From a virus: a DNA stretch of 60,232 bases. Of the stretch, positions 40,268 through 48,599 are shown one piece after another. The position numbers and the translations under genes are program-made. The stretch lies in the IMG/VR virus record IMGVR_UViG_3300013119_000728, positions 1 to 60,232 of that record; one strand, given 5' to 3'. The notes below the pieces were generated by a model, which worked only from the letters and a program-made list of their open reading frames with translations, was not told where the DNA came from and did not search any database. Every line of letters begins with the position of its first letter. The first letter of the stretch is position 1.

Positions 40268-41608
40268 ATGAACCACAGCAGAATACTTGAAGTAGCTGAG
40301 CAAATTGTTCTCTTGCAAGAGGGCGGCAATGCCAAAGCAATTGATATCGAGACTGGAGAAGTAAAGCAATTCAATGGCCGGCCGGCCAATGCTGAGCAGA
40401 TTCCATTGCGCAAGATTGACATTGCAAAGTTCACTGCTACATTCCGCAAACTCTTCTTCAGGCTTGATGATATGTTCATGTCACGGTTTGATCGTGGCCT
40501 CTGGCCAGAACGTAAGGCTTTCGAAGACGGCATGAATTCTGGTTCGTGGTTCTCGGGCTCGTCATCTGTAATGTTCGACCCGAAGGTAAAAGGTAAAGAC
40601 ATATCTGACGTCAAAGAAGAAGCAGGCGACATTGACGTTCAAATGCCACTCACCAACATTCCCGACCTGTTTGTATTCCTTCACGAGATTGAAGGGCAAG
40701 AGATCCTGCCGGGAGTCACATACATCGGAAACAATGACAAGACCGCTCAGGCAGCAGCCGATCAGATTCATGGAGTCTTTGCTTATGACGCAGGGTTAGA
40801 AAATCCAATCTTCGTCCAGATTGATTTTGAAGGCGTTGATTTTGAGGATGACCAACCAGAGGAGTTCGTCCAGTTTGGCCGATCGTCATCATTCTCAGAT
40901 ATGAAGCAGGGCCTAAAAGGTGTTGCGCACAAGTTCTTGCTCATGAACCTTGCTCGTGCATCGTCACAGCGCCCAGGAATGAAGGTTGCAAAGGGCTCTG
41001 CGACAATTGAAAAGCTATCACAAAACCTCGAGAAGCAACTATCAAAATCAAAGAAGTATAAAAGCCCATCAACATTGGCATTCTCAGTTCGCAAAGGAAT
41101 GAGAGACAAGTTTGAAAAGTTTGCCACAATCGGTGAAGAAGAGATCTATAAGGCACTGACATCGGCAAACTCAACATACACAACCGCAGTGGCTGCCATC
41201 TTTGAGAGATTCTTCGGCAAGCAACCAACTGAACAAGAATTTGATATGTTCTGGTCGTATACAGGCGCACTTAAGCTCATTAATGATATCCTCGGCCCGC
41301 AGGTATTAAAAGATACAATGAAGCTCATGATCGACAAGAGCTTGTATGGCCCATTCGAATCACAGATGCTATACAACAACGACCGTGAACGTGACGAGAA
41401 GACAAAGATGCGCATGATTACTGCTGCTGTAGAACTATTTCCGCATCTAAGTGAGGTTGTTGCTGACCTCGATGAGAAGAAAGAAGCATATTATGACAGA
41501 AAGATTGAGAAGGATGAGCCCGAAGAAGAGCTCAAGACATTCGAACCTGTAGCAGAATCCACCCAGCTTCTCCGCAAGCTCATAAAAGAAATGATAATCA
41601 ACCGATAG
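40268..41608 (+). CDS. Nucleotidyltransferase-like protein with C-terminal helix tag
   Basis: 446 residues. SGSSSVMFDP about residue 97 and EEAGDIDVQMP about residue 120 resemble the G-S...D-x-D core of nucleotidyltransferase folds. The last 16 residues, TQLLRKLIKEMIIN, repeat the shared tag at the C-terminus after VAES, a V-x-E site. Long helical C-terminal half. Probably packaged with the capsid. Confidence 0.55.
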   Translation: MNHSRILEVAEQIVLLQEGGNAKAIDIETGEVKQFNGRPANAEQIPLRKIDIAKFTATFRKLFFRLDDMFMSRFDRGLWPERKAFEDGMNSGSWFSGSSSVMFDPKVKGKDISDVKEEAGDIDVQMPLTNIPDLFVFLHEIEGQEILPGVTYIGNNDKTAQAAADQIHGVFAYDAGLENPIFVQIDFEGVDFEDDQPEEFVQFGRSSSFSDMKQGLKGVAHKFLLMNLARASSQRPGMKVAKGSATIEKLSQNLEKQLSKSKKYKSPSTLAFSVRKGMRDKFEKFATIGEEEIYKALTSANSTYTTAVAAIFERFFGKQPTEQEFDMFWSYTGALKLINDILGPQVLKDTMKLMIDKSLYGPFESQMLYNNDRERDEKTKMRMITAAVELFPHLSEVVADLDEKKEAYYDRKIEKDEPEEELKTFEPVAESTQLLRKLIKEMIINR

Positions 41609-41639
41609 TTGTGTAAACCGAATATGCATGCTGTATAAT
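41609..41639 (+). promoter_or_regulatory. Promoter, TTGTGTAAA / TATAAT
   Basis: TTGTGTAAA 41609-41617, 16 bases, TATAAT 41634-41639, starting right after the preceding stop. Confidence 0.75.
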
Positions 41640-41658
41640 ATGCATGAGGAAAAGCGCA

Positions 41659-42171
41659 ATGAAGTTCGACAATCCAGCAAGAGTGTTCTTTGTCAGTGAC
41701 ACACATTTCTTTCATAAGAACATAATCAAATATTGCCACCGACCATTTGCAGATGCAGATGAGATGAATCAGCACATGATCGACCAATGGAACTCAACCG
41801 TCGCCCCGGATGATATCGTGATCCACGTCGGAGATGTGTTCATGGGTAGGTTCGATAGCATTCTCAAGTCTGGACTGATCAAATCACTCAACGGCCAGAA
41901 GATCCTAATCAAAGGAAATCACGACAGATCCTCAGGTTATATGAAGCAGCTTGGCTTCGATGAGGTTTACAAGTCAGTCATCCTCGATCTGCCCAATGGT
42001 AAGACAGCACTGCTCAAGCACATCCCGCAAGATGACCTCGAAGGTTGCGACTATCAATTTCACGGTCACACTCATTCACGGCTAAGAATGGTAGGCCAGC
42101 ACGTGAACTTCACAGTCGAAGCATGGGATTACAAACCTGTCTCGCTGCAAGATGTGATGGAGTTTATTTAG
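41659..42171 (+). CDS. Small metallophosphoesterase
   Basis: 170 residues from ATG 41659; the in-frame ATG at 41644 lies at or upstream of the expected transcript start, while GAGGAAA precedes 41659. FFVSDTHFFHKNII, HVGDVFMG, IKGNHDRSS, LLKHIP and FHGHTHSRL give all metal motifs of this small calcineurin-like family. Confidence 0.88.
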   Translation: MKFDNPARVFFVSDTHFFHKNIIKYCHRPFADADEMNQHMIDQWNSTVAPDDIVIHVGDVFMGRFDSILKSGLIKSLNGQKILIKGNHDRSSGYMKQLGFDEVYKSVILDLPNGKTALLKHIPQDDLEGCDYQFHGHTHSRLRMVGQHVNFTVEAWDYKPVSLQDVMEFI

Positions 42172-42174
42172 ATT

Positions 42175-42387
42175 ATGGCTCCCGGAGATCTGATTCAAGT
42201 ATTGTCTCGCCCTTTATTGCTTATGCGCAAAGGCACGATTCTAAAAGTGATCGGATCCGATGATCGCTATTCTAAAGTTAAGATAATGTGGCACGAGCAT
42301 GATGAAATGCCAACCGAGATATCAACTCACATGGCATCGATGATTGCCTCACACTGCACGATCTTGTGCAAAACCGAGAAGTTATAA
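42175..42387 (+). CDS. Small SH3-like barrel protein
   Basis: 70 residues. APGDLIQVLSRP, RKGTILKVIGSD and VKIMWHEHDE. Family as above. Confidence 0.55.
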   Translation: MAPGDLIQVLSRPLLLMRKGTILKVIGSDDRYSKVKIMWHEHDEMPTEISTHMASMIASHCTILCKTEKL

Positions 42388-42394
42388 CTATAAT
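42364..42394 (+). promoter_or_regulatory. Promoter, TTGTGCAAA / TATAAT
   Basis: TTGTGCAAA 42364-42372 inside the end of the preceding gene, 16 bases, TATAAT 42389-42394. Confidence 0.65.
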
Positions 42395-42414
42395 AGTTTA
42401 GACAAGGAGATAAT

Positions 42415-42726
42415 ATGTCATACACAATCTACAAGCAAAGATACGAAGACCTATACTACAGCTCCGGCAAGAAGAAAGACCGCCGCAAGGAAAGCCGCGA
42501 GTATCTAAAGCAACTCAACGTTCAGGTAGGTGACAAGTTTACCAAGATGTTTCGAGGCAAGTACCAGCAAGCCGCAATCGGCGAGATCATGATAATTCAG
42601 GATTCATTTGAACACGGTGTCAAGATCAAAGTTAACTGGACCACACTCTCAGGCCGCCACCGATATCCGTCGTGGATGTCAATTCTATCTCTAAAGCCGA
42701 CGATGCTTGGCAGAGATTCTGTGTAG
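42415..42726 (+). CDS. Unknown protein, KOW-like end
   Basis: 103 residues. Basic N-terminal helix then VQVGDKFTKMFRG, AAIGEIMIIQDSFEHGVKIK and YPSWMSILSL, a possible SH3-like barrel. AAGGAGAT upstream. Confidence 0.5.
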   Translation: MSYTIYKQRYEDLYYSSGKKKDRRKESREYLKQLNVQVGDKFTKMFRGKYQQAAIGEIMIIQDSFEHGVKIKVNWTTLSGRHRYPSWMSILSLKPTMLGRDSV

Positions 42727-42743
42727 ATCCTCGAGTAACAACG

Positions 42744-42772
42744 AGTGCAAATCGCAGGGAGCACCTTATAAT
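42744..42772 (+). promoter_or_regulatory. Promoter, AGTGCAAA / TATAAT
   Basis: AGTGCAAA 42744-42751, 15 bases, TATAAT 42767-42772. Confidence 0.65.
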
Positions 42773-42791
42773 AAAACATAAGGAAAACAAG

Positions 42792-43109
42792 ATGATCAAT
42801 AACACTGGTCTACTCAAGACGATCGAAAATGTAATGTATGCTGGAACTATGGGCGGAACTTATATGTTCGACATTGACAACATTGATTTGCGAGATTATA
42901 AAGGCCTCAGATCCCAAATCAAAGAGAATCTCAAACCAAACATTGACGCCCTATCCGAGATGGACGACGAAATGTGTGCCTCACTTGGAACTCTGCTGGC
43001 AAAGAACTGCAATCAGACTTACAGTTGGGACATGAATGGCTACGAAAACGATACAGAAGAGGTTCGCAATATGATTATTGACCTCGATGAAGCTTGTGAC
43101 TTTGTGTAA
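42792..43109 (+). CDS. Unknown acidic protein
   Basis: 105 residues from ATG 42792 (AAGGAAA upstream). Ends F-V-stop, where GTGTAA is also a -35-like element of a promoter copy that has lost its TATAAT (43103-43130). Confidence 0.5.
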   Translation: MINNTGLLKTIENVMYAGTMGGTYMFDIDNIDLRDYKGLRSQIKENLKPNIDALSEMDDEMCASLGTLLAKNCNQTYSWDMNGYENDTEEVRNMIIDLDEACDFV

Positions 43110-43140
43110 AACCCACAGAGCTCTTTGCTAACGCATTGAT

Positions 43141-43170
43141 TTGTGCAAACAAATTATAATGCGGTATAAT
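43141..43170 (+). promoter_or_regulatory. Promoter, TTGTGCAAA / TATAAT
   Basis: TTGTGCAAA 43141-43149, 15 bases, TATAAT 43165-43170; AAGGAGAA before ATG 43206. Confidence 0.7.
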
Positions 43171-43205
43171 AAAAACATAAATCCAAACTAACAAGGAGAA
43201 ATTAA

Positions 43206-43583
43206 ATGGATACGCAATATCACATCGATAAAATCCTAAATGCTACCGGCGTCAACGCTGCATTGGCATGGCATGCATTTTCAACCGAAGCAAGCGACGC
43301 CCACTCGGTAATTATTGAAGTTCACCACGTTGTCTCTGCACACCTTAAGCGTGAGTTGAAGGCTGCCCAAAAAACTAAACCGATCGTATTGTGGATTAGT
43401 GACGATGGAAAAAAGAGGGTTGATGGATATCCCATGGGAAATAATAAAATCGGGTTAACTGTTAAGACATGGCCCGCGGCATGGGACAGAACAGATGCAC
43501 TGCACCTCCTAGGAGGTGCAGCAGGTTCCAGCGATGTTGTCAAAACTTCGGAAATTTCTGCATGGATCGATGCTAATGTGTAA
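43206..43583 (+). CDS. Unknown protein containing a 22-base palindrome
   Basis: 125 residues (ATGVNAALAWHAFSTEASDA, VLWISDDGKKRVDGYPMG). No family recognised. The codons for ALHLLGGAAG carry a perfect DNA palindrome at 43500-43521. Confidence 0.5.
   Translation: MDTQYHIDKILNATGVNAALAWHAFSTEASDAHSVIIEVHHVVSAHLKRELKAAQKTKPIVLWISDDGKKRVDGYPMGNNKIGLTVKTWPAAWDRTDALHLLGGAAGSSDVVKTSEISAWIDANV
43500..43521. repeat. Perfect 22-base palindrome inside a gene
   Basis: Arms CTGCACCTCCT and AGGAGGTGCAG with no spacer. Could form a strong mRNA hairpin or cruciform, or bind a dimeric protein. Confidence 0.6.
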
Positions 43584-43605
43584 AACCCACAGAGCTCTTT
43601 ATAAT
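43577..43605 (+). promoter_or_regulatory. Promoter, TGTGTAAA / TATAAT
   Basis: TGTGTAAA 43577-43584 containing the previous stop codon, 15 bases, TATAAT 43600-43605. The 23 bases from GTGTAAAACCC are repeated at 43103. Drives the MoxR gene. Confidence 0.75.
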
Positions 43606-43643
43606 AAAAGCACAATCCTAACAATCACCCCCAAGGAGGAACA

Positions 43644-44690
43644 ATGGATTTCAAAACCTTTAATCTCGTAACCCAGGCTTTGCCTAAAGAGATTGCTGTA
43701 CTCACTCGAGGCCCACACGGTATCGGTAAGTCCCAAGCGGTTCGCCAGCTGGCCGATCACTTTGACATGCCCATGATCGATCTCCGGCTCGGCCAAACCA
43801 CCGAAGGCGACCTGATCGGCATCCTGGATGATGATGACACTGTCGTTAACGGCTTCAAGTCGGTGGCATTCCGTCGACCGAAGTGGTTGTTGGGTTGTGT
43901 TGAAACGCCTACGCTCATTCACTTCGACGAGATCAACCGTGGCTCTCCGGAGGTTTTGCAAGCTGTATTCCAGCTCATCCTCGATCGTGAGATCTGGGGT
44001 TTGAAGATCCACCCGGACTGCCGAATCTTTGCATCAATCAATGCATCAGCTGAATATCAGGTGAACGAGATGGATCCGGCTCTCCGAGATCGCTTCTTCA
44101 TCGTGGATCTTGAGCCTACCACCGAGGACTGGTTGGACTGGGCAGCAGGAAAGATCGACTCTGGTTTGATCGACTTCGTCCGGCAGAATCCGCAGCATCT
44201 CGAATGCAAAGAGAATGTTGAGGCAGATCGAATCACTCCTTCTCGTCGATCTTGGGAACGTGTCAATCATGCTCTCACTAATGCGGGGGTTGTTGATAAG
44301 CCTACTGATCAACTCTTCTACCCGCTCTGCATGGGCTTGATCGGTCCGGAGGCTTCGATCGCTCTCACCGAGTTCATCAAGAAGTATGACCGCCAGATCT
44401 CGGCCGAGGACATCCTAGATAAATGGAGCATGAAGGTCAAGAAGAAGGTAAAGGAAGCACCGCAGGAGCAACTCAACGGTGTGGTCGAGAAGGTTTGCGA
44501 TCACGCAGACAAGGGTGAGTGGAACCAGAAGCAGGTTGATAATGCCTTCAAGTTCATGAAGGTGCTTCCCGGCGAACTGGTTATCGCATTCTGGACCAAG
44601 ATCACTGATCGGAACTTCAAGAACGCGCAGAAGCTTCACAAGCAATGCTCTCAGCTTCTACTCGAGGTGATTGGTGAGACGAATGCCTGA
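43644..44690 (+). CDS. MoxR-type AAA+ ATPase
   Basis: 348 residues. Walker A GPHGIGKS (23-30), Walker B LIHFDEINR (about 92-100), sensor-1 ASINASAEY and an arginine-finger region DPALRDRF. MoxR ATPases remodel proteins together with a VWA partner, here found 550 bases downstream at 45243. AAGGAGG upstream. Confidence 0.88.
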   Translation: MDFKTFNLVTQALPKEIAVLTRGPHGIGKSQAVRQLADHFDMPMIDLRLGQTTEGDLIGILDDDDTVVNGFKSVAFRRPKWLLGCVETPTLIHFDEINRGSPEVLQAVFQLILDREIWGLKIHPDCRIFASINASAEYQVNEMDPALRDRFFIVDLEPTTEDWLDWAAGKIDSGLIDFVRQNPQHLECKENVEADRITPSRRSWERVNHALTNAGVVDKPTDQLFYPLCMGLIGPEASIALTEFIKKYDRQISAEDILDKWSMKVKKKVKEAPQEQLNGVVEKVCDHADKGEWNQKQVDNAFKFMKVLPGELVIAFWTKITDRNFKNAQKLHKQCSQLLLEVIGETNA

Positions 44691-44901
44691 TTCAATTAAG
44701 GCAGGTGGCGAGGCCGGGGCAAAAGCTCCGGTCTCTCCGTTTGTGCCTGGGGATCTGGTTGAAGAAAAATCCACAGGCAAACAAGGCACGATCACTCGAA
44801 CGCCATCAAACTACTATTCAGAGGTTCATATGGATGGCATTAGGAGAATGATTCCCAACGAATGGTTGGTTGTGTGCAACTTATTAGAAGACCCAGTATA
44901 A
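44683..44901 (+). CDS. Small SH3-like barrel protein
   Basis: 72 residues from ATG 44683. A Gly/Ala-rich start, then FVPGDLVEEKSTGKQGTITR, YSEVHMDG and IPNEWLVV. Overlaps the MoxR gene end. Lies between MoxR and its partner. Confidence 0.55.
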   Translation: MPDSIKAGGEAGAKAPVSPFVPGDLVEEKSTGKQGTITRTPSNYYSEVHMDGIRRMIPNEWLVVCNLLEDPV

Positions 44902-44902
44902 T
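44871..44902 (+). promoter_or_regulatory. Promoter, TGTGTGCAAC / TATAAT
   Basis: TGTGTGCAAC 44871-44880 inside the preceding gene, 16 bases, TATAAT 44897-44902 overlapping its stop codon. Confidence 0.6.
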
Positions 44903-44918
44903 AAGCACAGGAGGAGCG

Positions 44919-45200
44919 ATGAACATCGGAGACATGATCAAGCCGCGTCGAACACTCGAGCTTTTCAACGGAAAGCTCTATCCCTACTATAGTGCCGAAG
45001 GCACCGATTTTGAAATTTGCAATGCGAAAACGGGAGAAACTTATTCTGCCGCAATGATTATCGGACAAGAACGGGTTAAACGCCCATCGCGACGCAGGCG
45101 CGGCACTCCGACAATGTCAGTTTTGGTTCGGGTTTTGATCGCAGGGCAAAAGGTATTGATGTCAAAGAATGAATTAAATGCCCTGTTTGAAGCTGTGTAA
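44919..45200 (+). CDS. SH3-like barrel protein with insert
   Basis: 93 residues from ATG 44919 (GGAGGAGC upstream). MNIGDMIKPRRTLE ... VLVRVLIAGQKVLMSKNEL; the end matches 12233 (LWVEVLISGQKIM). Confidence 0.55.
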   Translation: MNIGDMIKPRRTLELFNGKLYPYYSAEGTDFEICNAKTGETYSAAMIIGQERVKRPSRRRRGTPTMSVLVRVLIAGQKVLMSKNELNALFEAV

Positions 45201-45222
45201 GTTTCAAATGTATGTATACAAT
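45193..45222 (+). promoter_or_regulatory. Promoter, CTGTGTAAG / TACAAT
   Basis: CTGTGTAAG 45193-45201 overlapping the stop, 15 bases, TACAAT 45217-45222. Confidence 0.6.
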
Positions 45223-45242
45223 AAGGGCACAAGGAGAAAGTA

Positions 45243-46754
45243 ATGAGTAAAGACAAAGGCACTGCATCACTTCCAAAAGGCATTCAGGATCGCTTGAATG
45301 AGATCAGGAAGGATGCGAAAGCATATGCAAAGAAGGTTGAGGATGCGAAGGGATTTGAAATTGGTCCGCATCTGGTCTCCCTCATGTGGGATGAGCCTTT
45401 CTATTCTGCAGTGTCCCGCCGGATCACGAAGTCAAGAGTCCTTGACGTCCCGACCGCCGGAGTTTATGTTCAAGATGGTTCACCCACTCTGCTGTGGAAC
45501 CCGGTCTTCTTCAATGAGATGCCCAAAGAACATATCCGCGGAGTCCTAATCCACGAGTTCATGCATCTAGTCTATGATCACGTCACCTCCCGCCGTCGAG
45601 AGCCACACATGCTCTGGAATCTGGCTACCGATGCAGCGATCAACAGCATGATCCCCCGTAAAAACCTCCCCGACAATCTAGTCTTACCTGGAGAGAAAAA
45701 CGAACACGCCAAAGCTGACGACCCAATTTGGAATCTGATCGCTTCCTGGCCCAGAGAGAAATCATCTGACTGGTACATGAGCCAGCTGCTTAATGACGAC
45801 GACGTTCAAAAGCAACTACAGCAACAACAGCAATGCCCAGTGCACGGCGAAGATGCTGAGGATGACGATGACAACAGCAATGGCAGCCAGGCCTCGCCAG
45901 ACAGTGATGGCGATGATTCCGATGACGGAGATGGTGGCAACCAAGACGGCGAATCCGGAGATGATGGCGATCAACCTGGTGATGGCCACGGCCACGGCAA
46001 TAGTGACAAGGAATGCTCTTGCTCACACGGCAGCCCCGGATCTGGCATGGGCGATCACGAAGGATGGGGCGACATGTCCGATGCTGAACGTGAGCTGGTT
46101 AATGGCAAGATCCGCGAGATCCTCCGAGATGCTGTGAAAGAAGCAGACTCCCGCAATGGCTGGGGATCTGTCCCGTCCAACATGCGCGAAGAGCTCCGGC
46201 AAATGGTGTCAAACCAAGTCGACTGGAAAGCAATTCTCCGGCAGACAATCGGTCTTGCCCTAAGCTCCACCAAAACCTCCACCCGCAAAAAGCGGAATCG
46301 CAAATATAAATTCATCCATCCCGGCATCAAGCGGAAGCGTCAAGCCCGGGTATTCTGTGCGGTTGATGGATCCGGATCGGTCGGCAACGAAGACATTGAG
46401 CTTCTCTTCGGCGAACTCTCCGGCCTCGCAAAGCGAGTGGATATCGACGTCGGATTCTTCGACACCCGCATTGATGAGGAGTCAATCTTTACCTGGAAGC
46501 GAGGAACTCGAGTTGCCCCAACCCGACCTGTTTGCGGCGGCACAGACTTCAACGCACCCACTGAGTTTATCAACAAGCAGGTCAAAGGCCGCTACGATCT
46601 ATTGGTTATCTTGACCGACGGAGAAGCACCCGCCCCAATTCCCTGCAATGTCCGCAGAGCCTGGGTGATCTGCCCTGACCGGAAGCTGATGTTCGAGACC
46701 AAAGAAACTGTAATTCAAATGGATCGGAAAGATGAGAAAAAGAATGTTGCATGA
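45243..46754 (+). CDS. DUF2201-type putative metallopeptidase with VWA-like domain
   Basis: 503 residues. N-terminal zinc site IHEFMHLVYDH (H104, E105, H108), LWNLATDAAIN after it, a Gly/Asp/Ser-rich acidic linker (about residues 190-270) and a C-terminal VWA-like domain (FCAVDGSGSVGNEDI, GGTDFNAP, LVILTDGEAP). This is the usual VWA partner of MoxR ATPases. Function of the pair here is unknown. Confidence 0.82.
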   Translation: MSKDKGTASLPKGIQDRLNEIRKDAKAYAKKVEDAKGFEIGPHLVSLMWDEPFYSAVSRRITKSRVLDVPTAGVYVQDGSPTLLWNPVFFNEMPKEHIRGVLIHEFMHLVYDHVTSRRREPHMLWNLATDAAINSMIPRKNLPDNLVLPGEKNEHAKADDPIWNLIASWPREKSSDWYMSQLLNDDDVQKQLQQQQQCPVHGEDAEDDDDNSNGSQASPDSDGDDSDDGDGGNQDGESGDDGDQPGDGHGHGNSDKECSCSHGSPGSGMGDHEGWGDMSDAERELVNGKIREILRDAVKEADSRNGWGSVPSNMREELRQMVSNQVDWKAILRQTIGLALSSTKTSTRKKRNRKYKFIHPGIKRKRQARVFCAVDGSGSVGNEDIELLFGELSGLAKRVDIDVGFFDTRIDEESIFTWKRGTRVAPTRPVCGGTDFNAPTEFINKQVKGRYDLLVILTDGEAPAPIPCNVRRAWVICPDRKLMFETKETVIQMDRKDEKKNVA

Positions 46755-46755
46755 T

Positions 46756-46878
46756 ATGAAAGATGTGGCAGTGAACGTCACGACCATTGCAGCCACAGCC
46801 TTGATTAGCGTCGCATTCCTCGGCGCAATCGGATTGATCGTAACCCGCGAAGCTTACCTAGACTGGAGAAATAAATGA
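46756..46878 (+). CDS. 40-residue membrane peptide
   Basis: One membrane helix (ATALISVAFLGAIGLIV) then a charged end. Overlaps the next small membrane gene by ATGA. Confidence 0.5.
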   Translation: MKDVAVNVTTIAATALISVAFLGAIGLIVTREAYLDWRNK

Positions 46879-46997
46879 TTGCTGAATACACAATGAACTT
46901 TGCCCTGATTGTCGCCTTTCTTATGGGGTGCACAGGCTTTATCGCATGCGCACTCTTTGGGTGGCCGGAGACAAAAGATGATTCAAATGACGCTTAA
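46875..46997 (+). CDS. 40-residue membrane peptide
   Basis: One membrane helix (FALIVAFLMGCTGFIACALF). Overlaps the next gene by 20 bases. Second of three membrane genes in a row. Confidence 0.5.
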   Translation: MIAEYTMNFALIVAFLMGCTGFIACALFGWPETKDDSNDA

Positions 46998-47346
46998 CAC
47001 ACTAATAATCGGCCTTGTCTTATGGCTAGTTGTCTCAATTCTGGTAATTGTATATCGTGCTTATAAGCAGACCCAGCTATCTGATAGAGTTAATCAAATG
47101 ATTTATATTAAATCGATGCGTGAAAGTAGTTCAACTTCCAGTCTTGTCTCAAAAGCATCGCAACGCTCAATTGATATTATGACACTGGAAAAGATGGATT
47201 ATGCTGCACGAACTGAGGCACTTGTATATTCATGGACTCTTCTTCGATTCTTTTCCAGCACACGCAAGAAGCCGCATGACCCTCTGGTACGCCTTAATAG
47301 CGACTATAGGAAAGAAATTGAATCACGTCTCAACAAACTCAAATAA
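46978..47346 (+). CDS. Membrane-anchored protein
   Basis: 122 residues from ATG 46978. Membrane helix LIIGLVLWLVVSILVIVYRA then a Ser- and Arg-rich cytosolic part. Third of three coupled membrane genes. Confidence 0.5.
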   Translation: MIQMTLNTLIIGLVLWLVVSILVIVYRAYKQTQLSDRVNQMIYIKSMRESSSTSSLVSKASQRSIDIMTLEKMDYAARTEALVYSWTLLRFFSSTRKKPHDPLVRLNSDYRKEIESRLNKLK

Positions 47347-47347
47347 A

Positions 47348-47377
47348 AAGTGCAAATCGTCTAGGTTGCCCTAGAAT
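47348..47377 (+). promoter_or_regulatory. Promoter, AAGTGCAAA / TAGAAT
   Basis: AAGTGCAAA 47348-47356, 15 bases, TAGAAT 47372-47377. Confidence 0.55.
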
Positions 47378-47406
47378 AATATCAACAACTTATAAAGGAA
47401 ACTTAT

Positions 47407-48270
47407 ATGCCAAAATTTGAAATCGCCGATCGGATCAAGATCGATCGTAAAGAGTTGTTCGAAGGGGAAGAGACCGACTTTACCCCTTGGCTTTCACAGA
47501 ATCTGCATCGACTTCATGATGTGCTTGGCTTTGAGCTTGAGCTGGTGGATGTTGAGGCACGTGCTGGGTCGCGAGAGTGCGATATTCTCGCACGGGATCC
47601 CAACACTGGGGAGCTGGTCGCCATCGAGAATCAATACGGCAAGTCTGATCCCTCGCATGCCTGGCGGTTGCTGGAGTACTGGACGTTGCTTGACTGTACC
47701 AAGTGCATCCTGGTCGCTGAGTCTATTCATGACGGCACCCTGGCAACCTATCGGAAGCTTAACTCACTGGGAATGCAATGCTTTCTGGTTGAATTCTCAT
47801 GCTTCCGTACTGGAGATGAGATGTCCGTCGACTTTGATGTGAAGTTGCAGCCGTCTGAGTTTGAATGTGCCGGAGAAAAGAAGAAGGCCGCGATTCGCAA
47901 GAATTCTACTCGTCCGAAGTTCGATCTGACTCTCGATAACGATATGATTGCTGGGACTACGGCAGGTTCGATCGTCAAGAATACTGCGATTCTCCTGTCC
48001 CGAAACACCGAGACGGCTGACATTGTTAACACACTCAAAAACCTCAGTATCGAGGTGGGCTCTCGCGAGCTGCCCTTCGCTATCAGTGAATCAGATCGCA
48101 AGTGCTATGATACGCGGGGAGGTAAAAACATTTACACTGCTGCTCAAACTATTAACGGACAAAGCTTGGCGTTTCTGAATGCATTTGGTTATAATAATGC
48201 TGATCGCTTGGTGTCTATTCTTCGAGCAGATTTGAGCTCAATTTGTAACTTTGATATCGTGAAGGTGTAA
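47407..48270 (+). CDS. PD-(D/E)XK nuclease-like protein
   Basis: 287 residues. FTPWLSQNLHRLHDVLGFEL, SRECDILARDPNTGELVAIE then NQYGKSDPSHAWRLLEYW gives the E...D...E-N-Q core of a restriction-endonuclease-like family whose members guide nuclease activity on DNA. The C-terminal 100 residues (IEVGSRELPFAISES) are unrecognised. Confidence 0.65.
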   Translation: MPKFEIADRIKIDRKELFEGEETDFTPWLSQNLHRLHDVLGFELELVDVEARAGSRECDILARDPNTGELVAIENQYGKSDPSHAWRLLEYWTLLDCTKCILVAESIHDGTLATYRKLNSLGMQCFLVEFSCFRTGDEMSVDFDVKLQPSEFECAGEKKKAAIRKNSTRPKFDLTLDNDMIAGTTAGSIVKNTAILLSRNTETADIVNTLKNLSIEVGSRELPFAISESDRKCYDTRGGKNIYTAAQTINGQSLAFLNAFGYNNADRLVSILRADLSSICNFDIVKV

Positions 48271-48299
48271 TATATGAATGCGAAAAGAGGAAGCCTATA

Positions 48300-48599
48300 A
48301 TGGGACGTCAATATCCGGCAGCACTTGGAATTCGAGATTATAAAAAACTAATGGAGCAATCTGGCGAAACTCTGTCATGCCCATGGGATCGTCCCTGGGG
48401 ATCTGCCAGTGCTAGCACACCTTGGCATGTATATCAAGTTGGATGTTACGGGGGTGAAAAGCCCCATCGCATCTGGTCAATGAAGACGAGGCAGTCTGCA
48501 TACAATCAGGCAAAGGATGTTATCATGACATGGCGAAAGTCCGGGGGATACGCGATGGTTTTCAACTACCTAACCAATGAAACATTCACAGTCAAATGA
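48300..48599 (+). CDS. Unknown small protein upstream of tilS
   Basis: 99 residues, GAGGAAG upstream. SCPWDRPWGSASASTPWHVY and QSAYNQAKDVIMTWRKSGGY. Unrecognised. Overlaps tilS by ATGA, so the two are translated together. Confidence 0.5.
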   Translation: MGRQYPAALGIRDYKKLMEQSGETLSCPWDRPWGSASASTPWHVYQVGCYGGEKPHRIWSMKTRQSAYNQAKDVIMTWRKSGGYAMVFNYLTNETFTVK

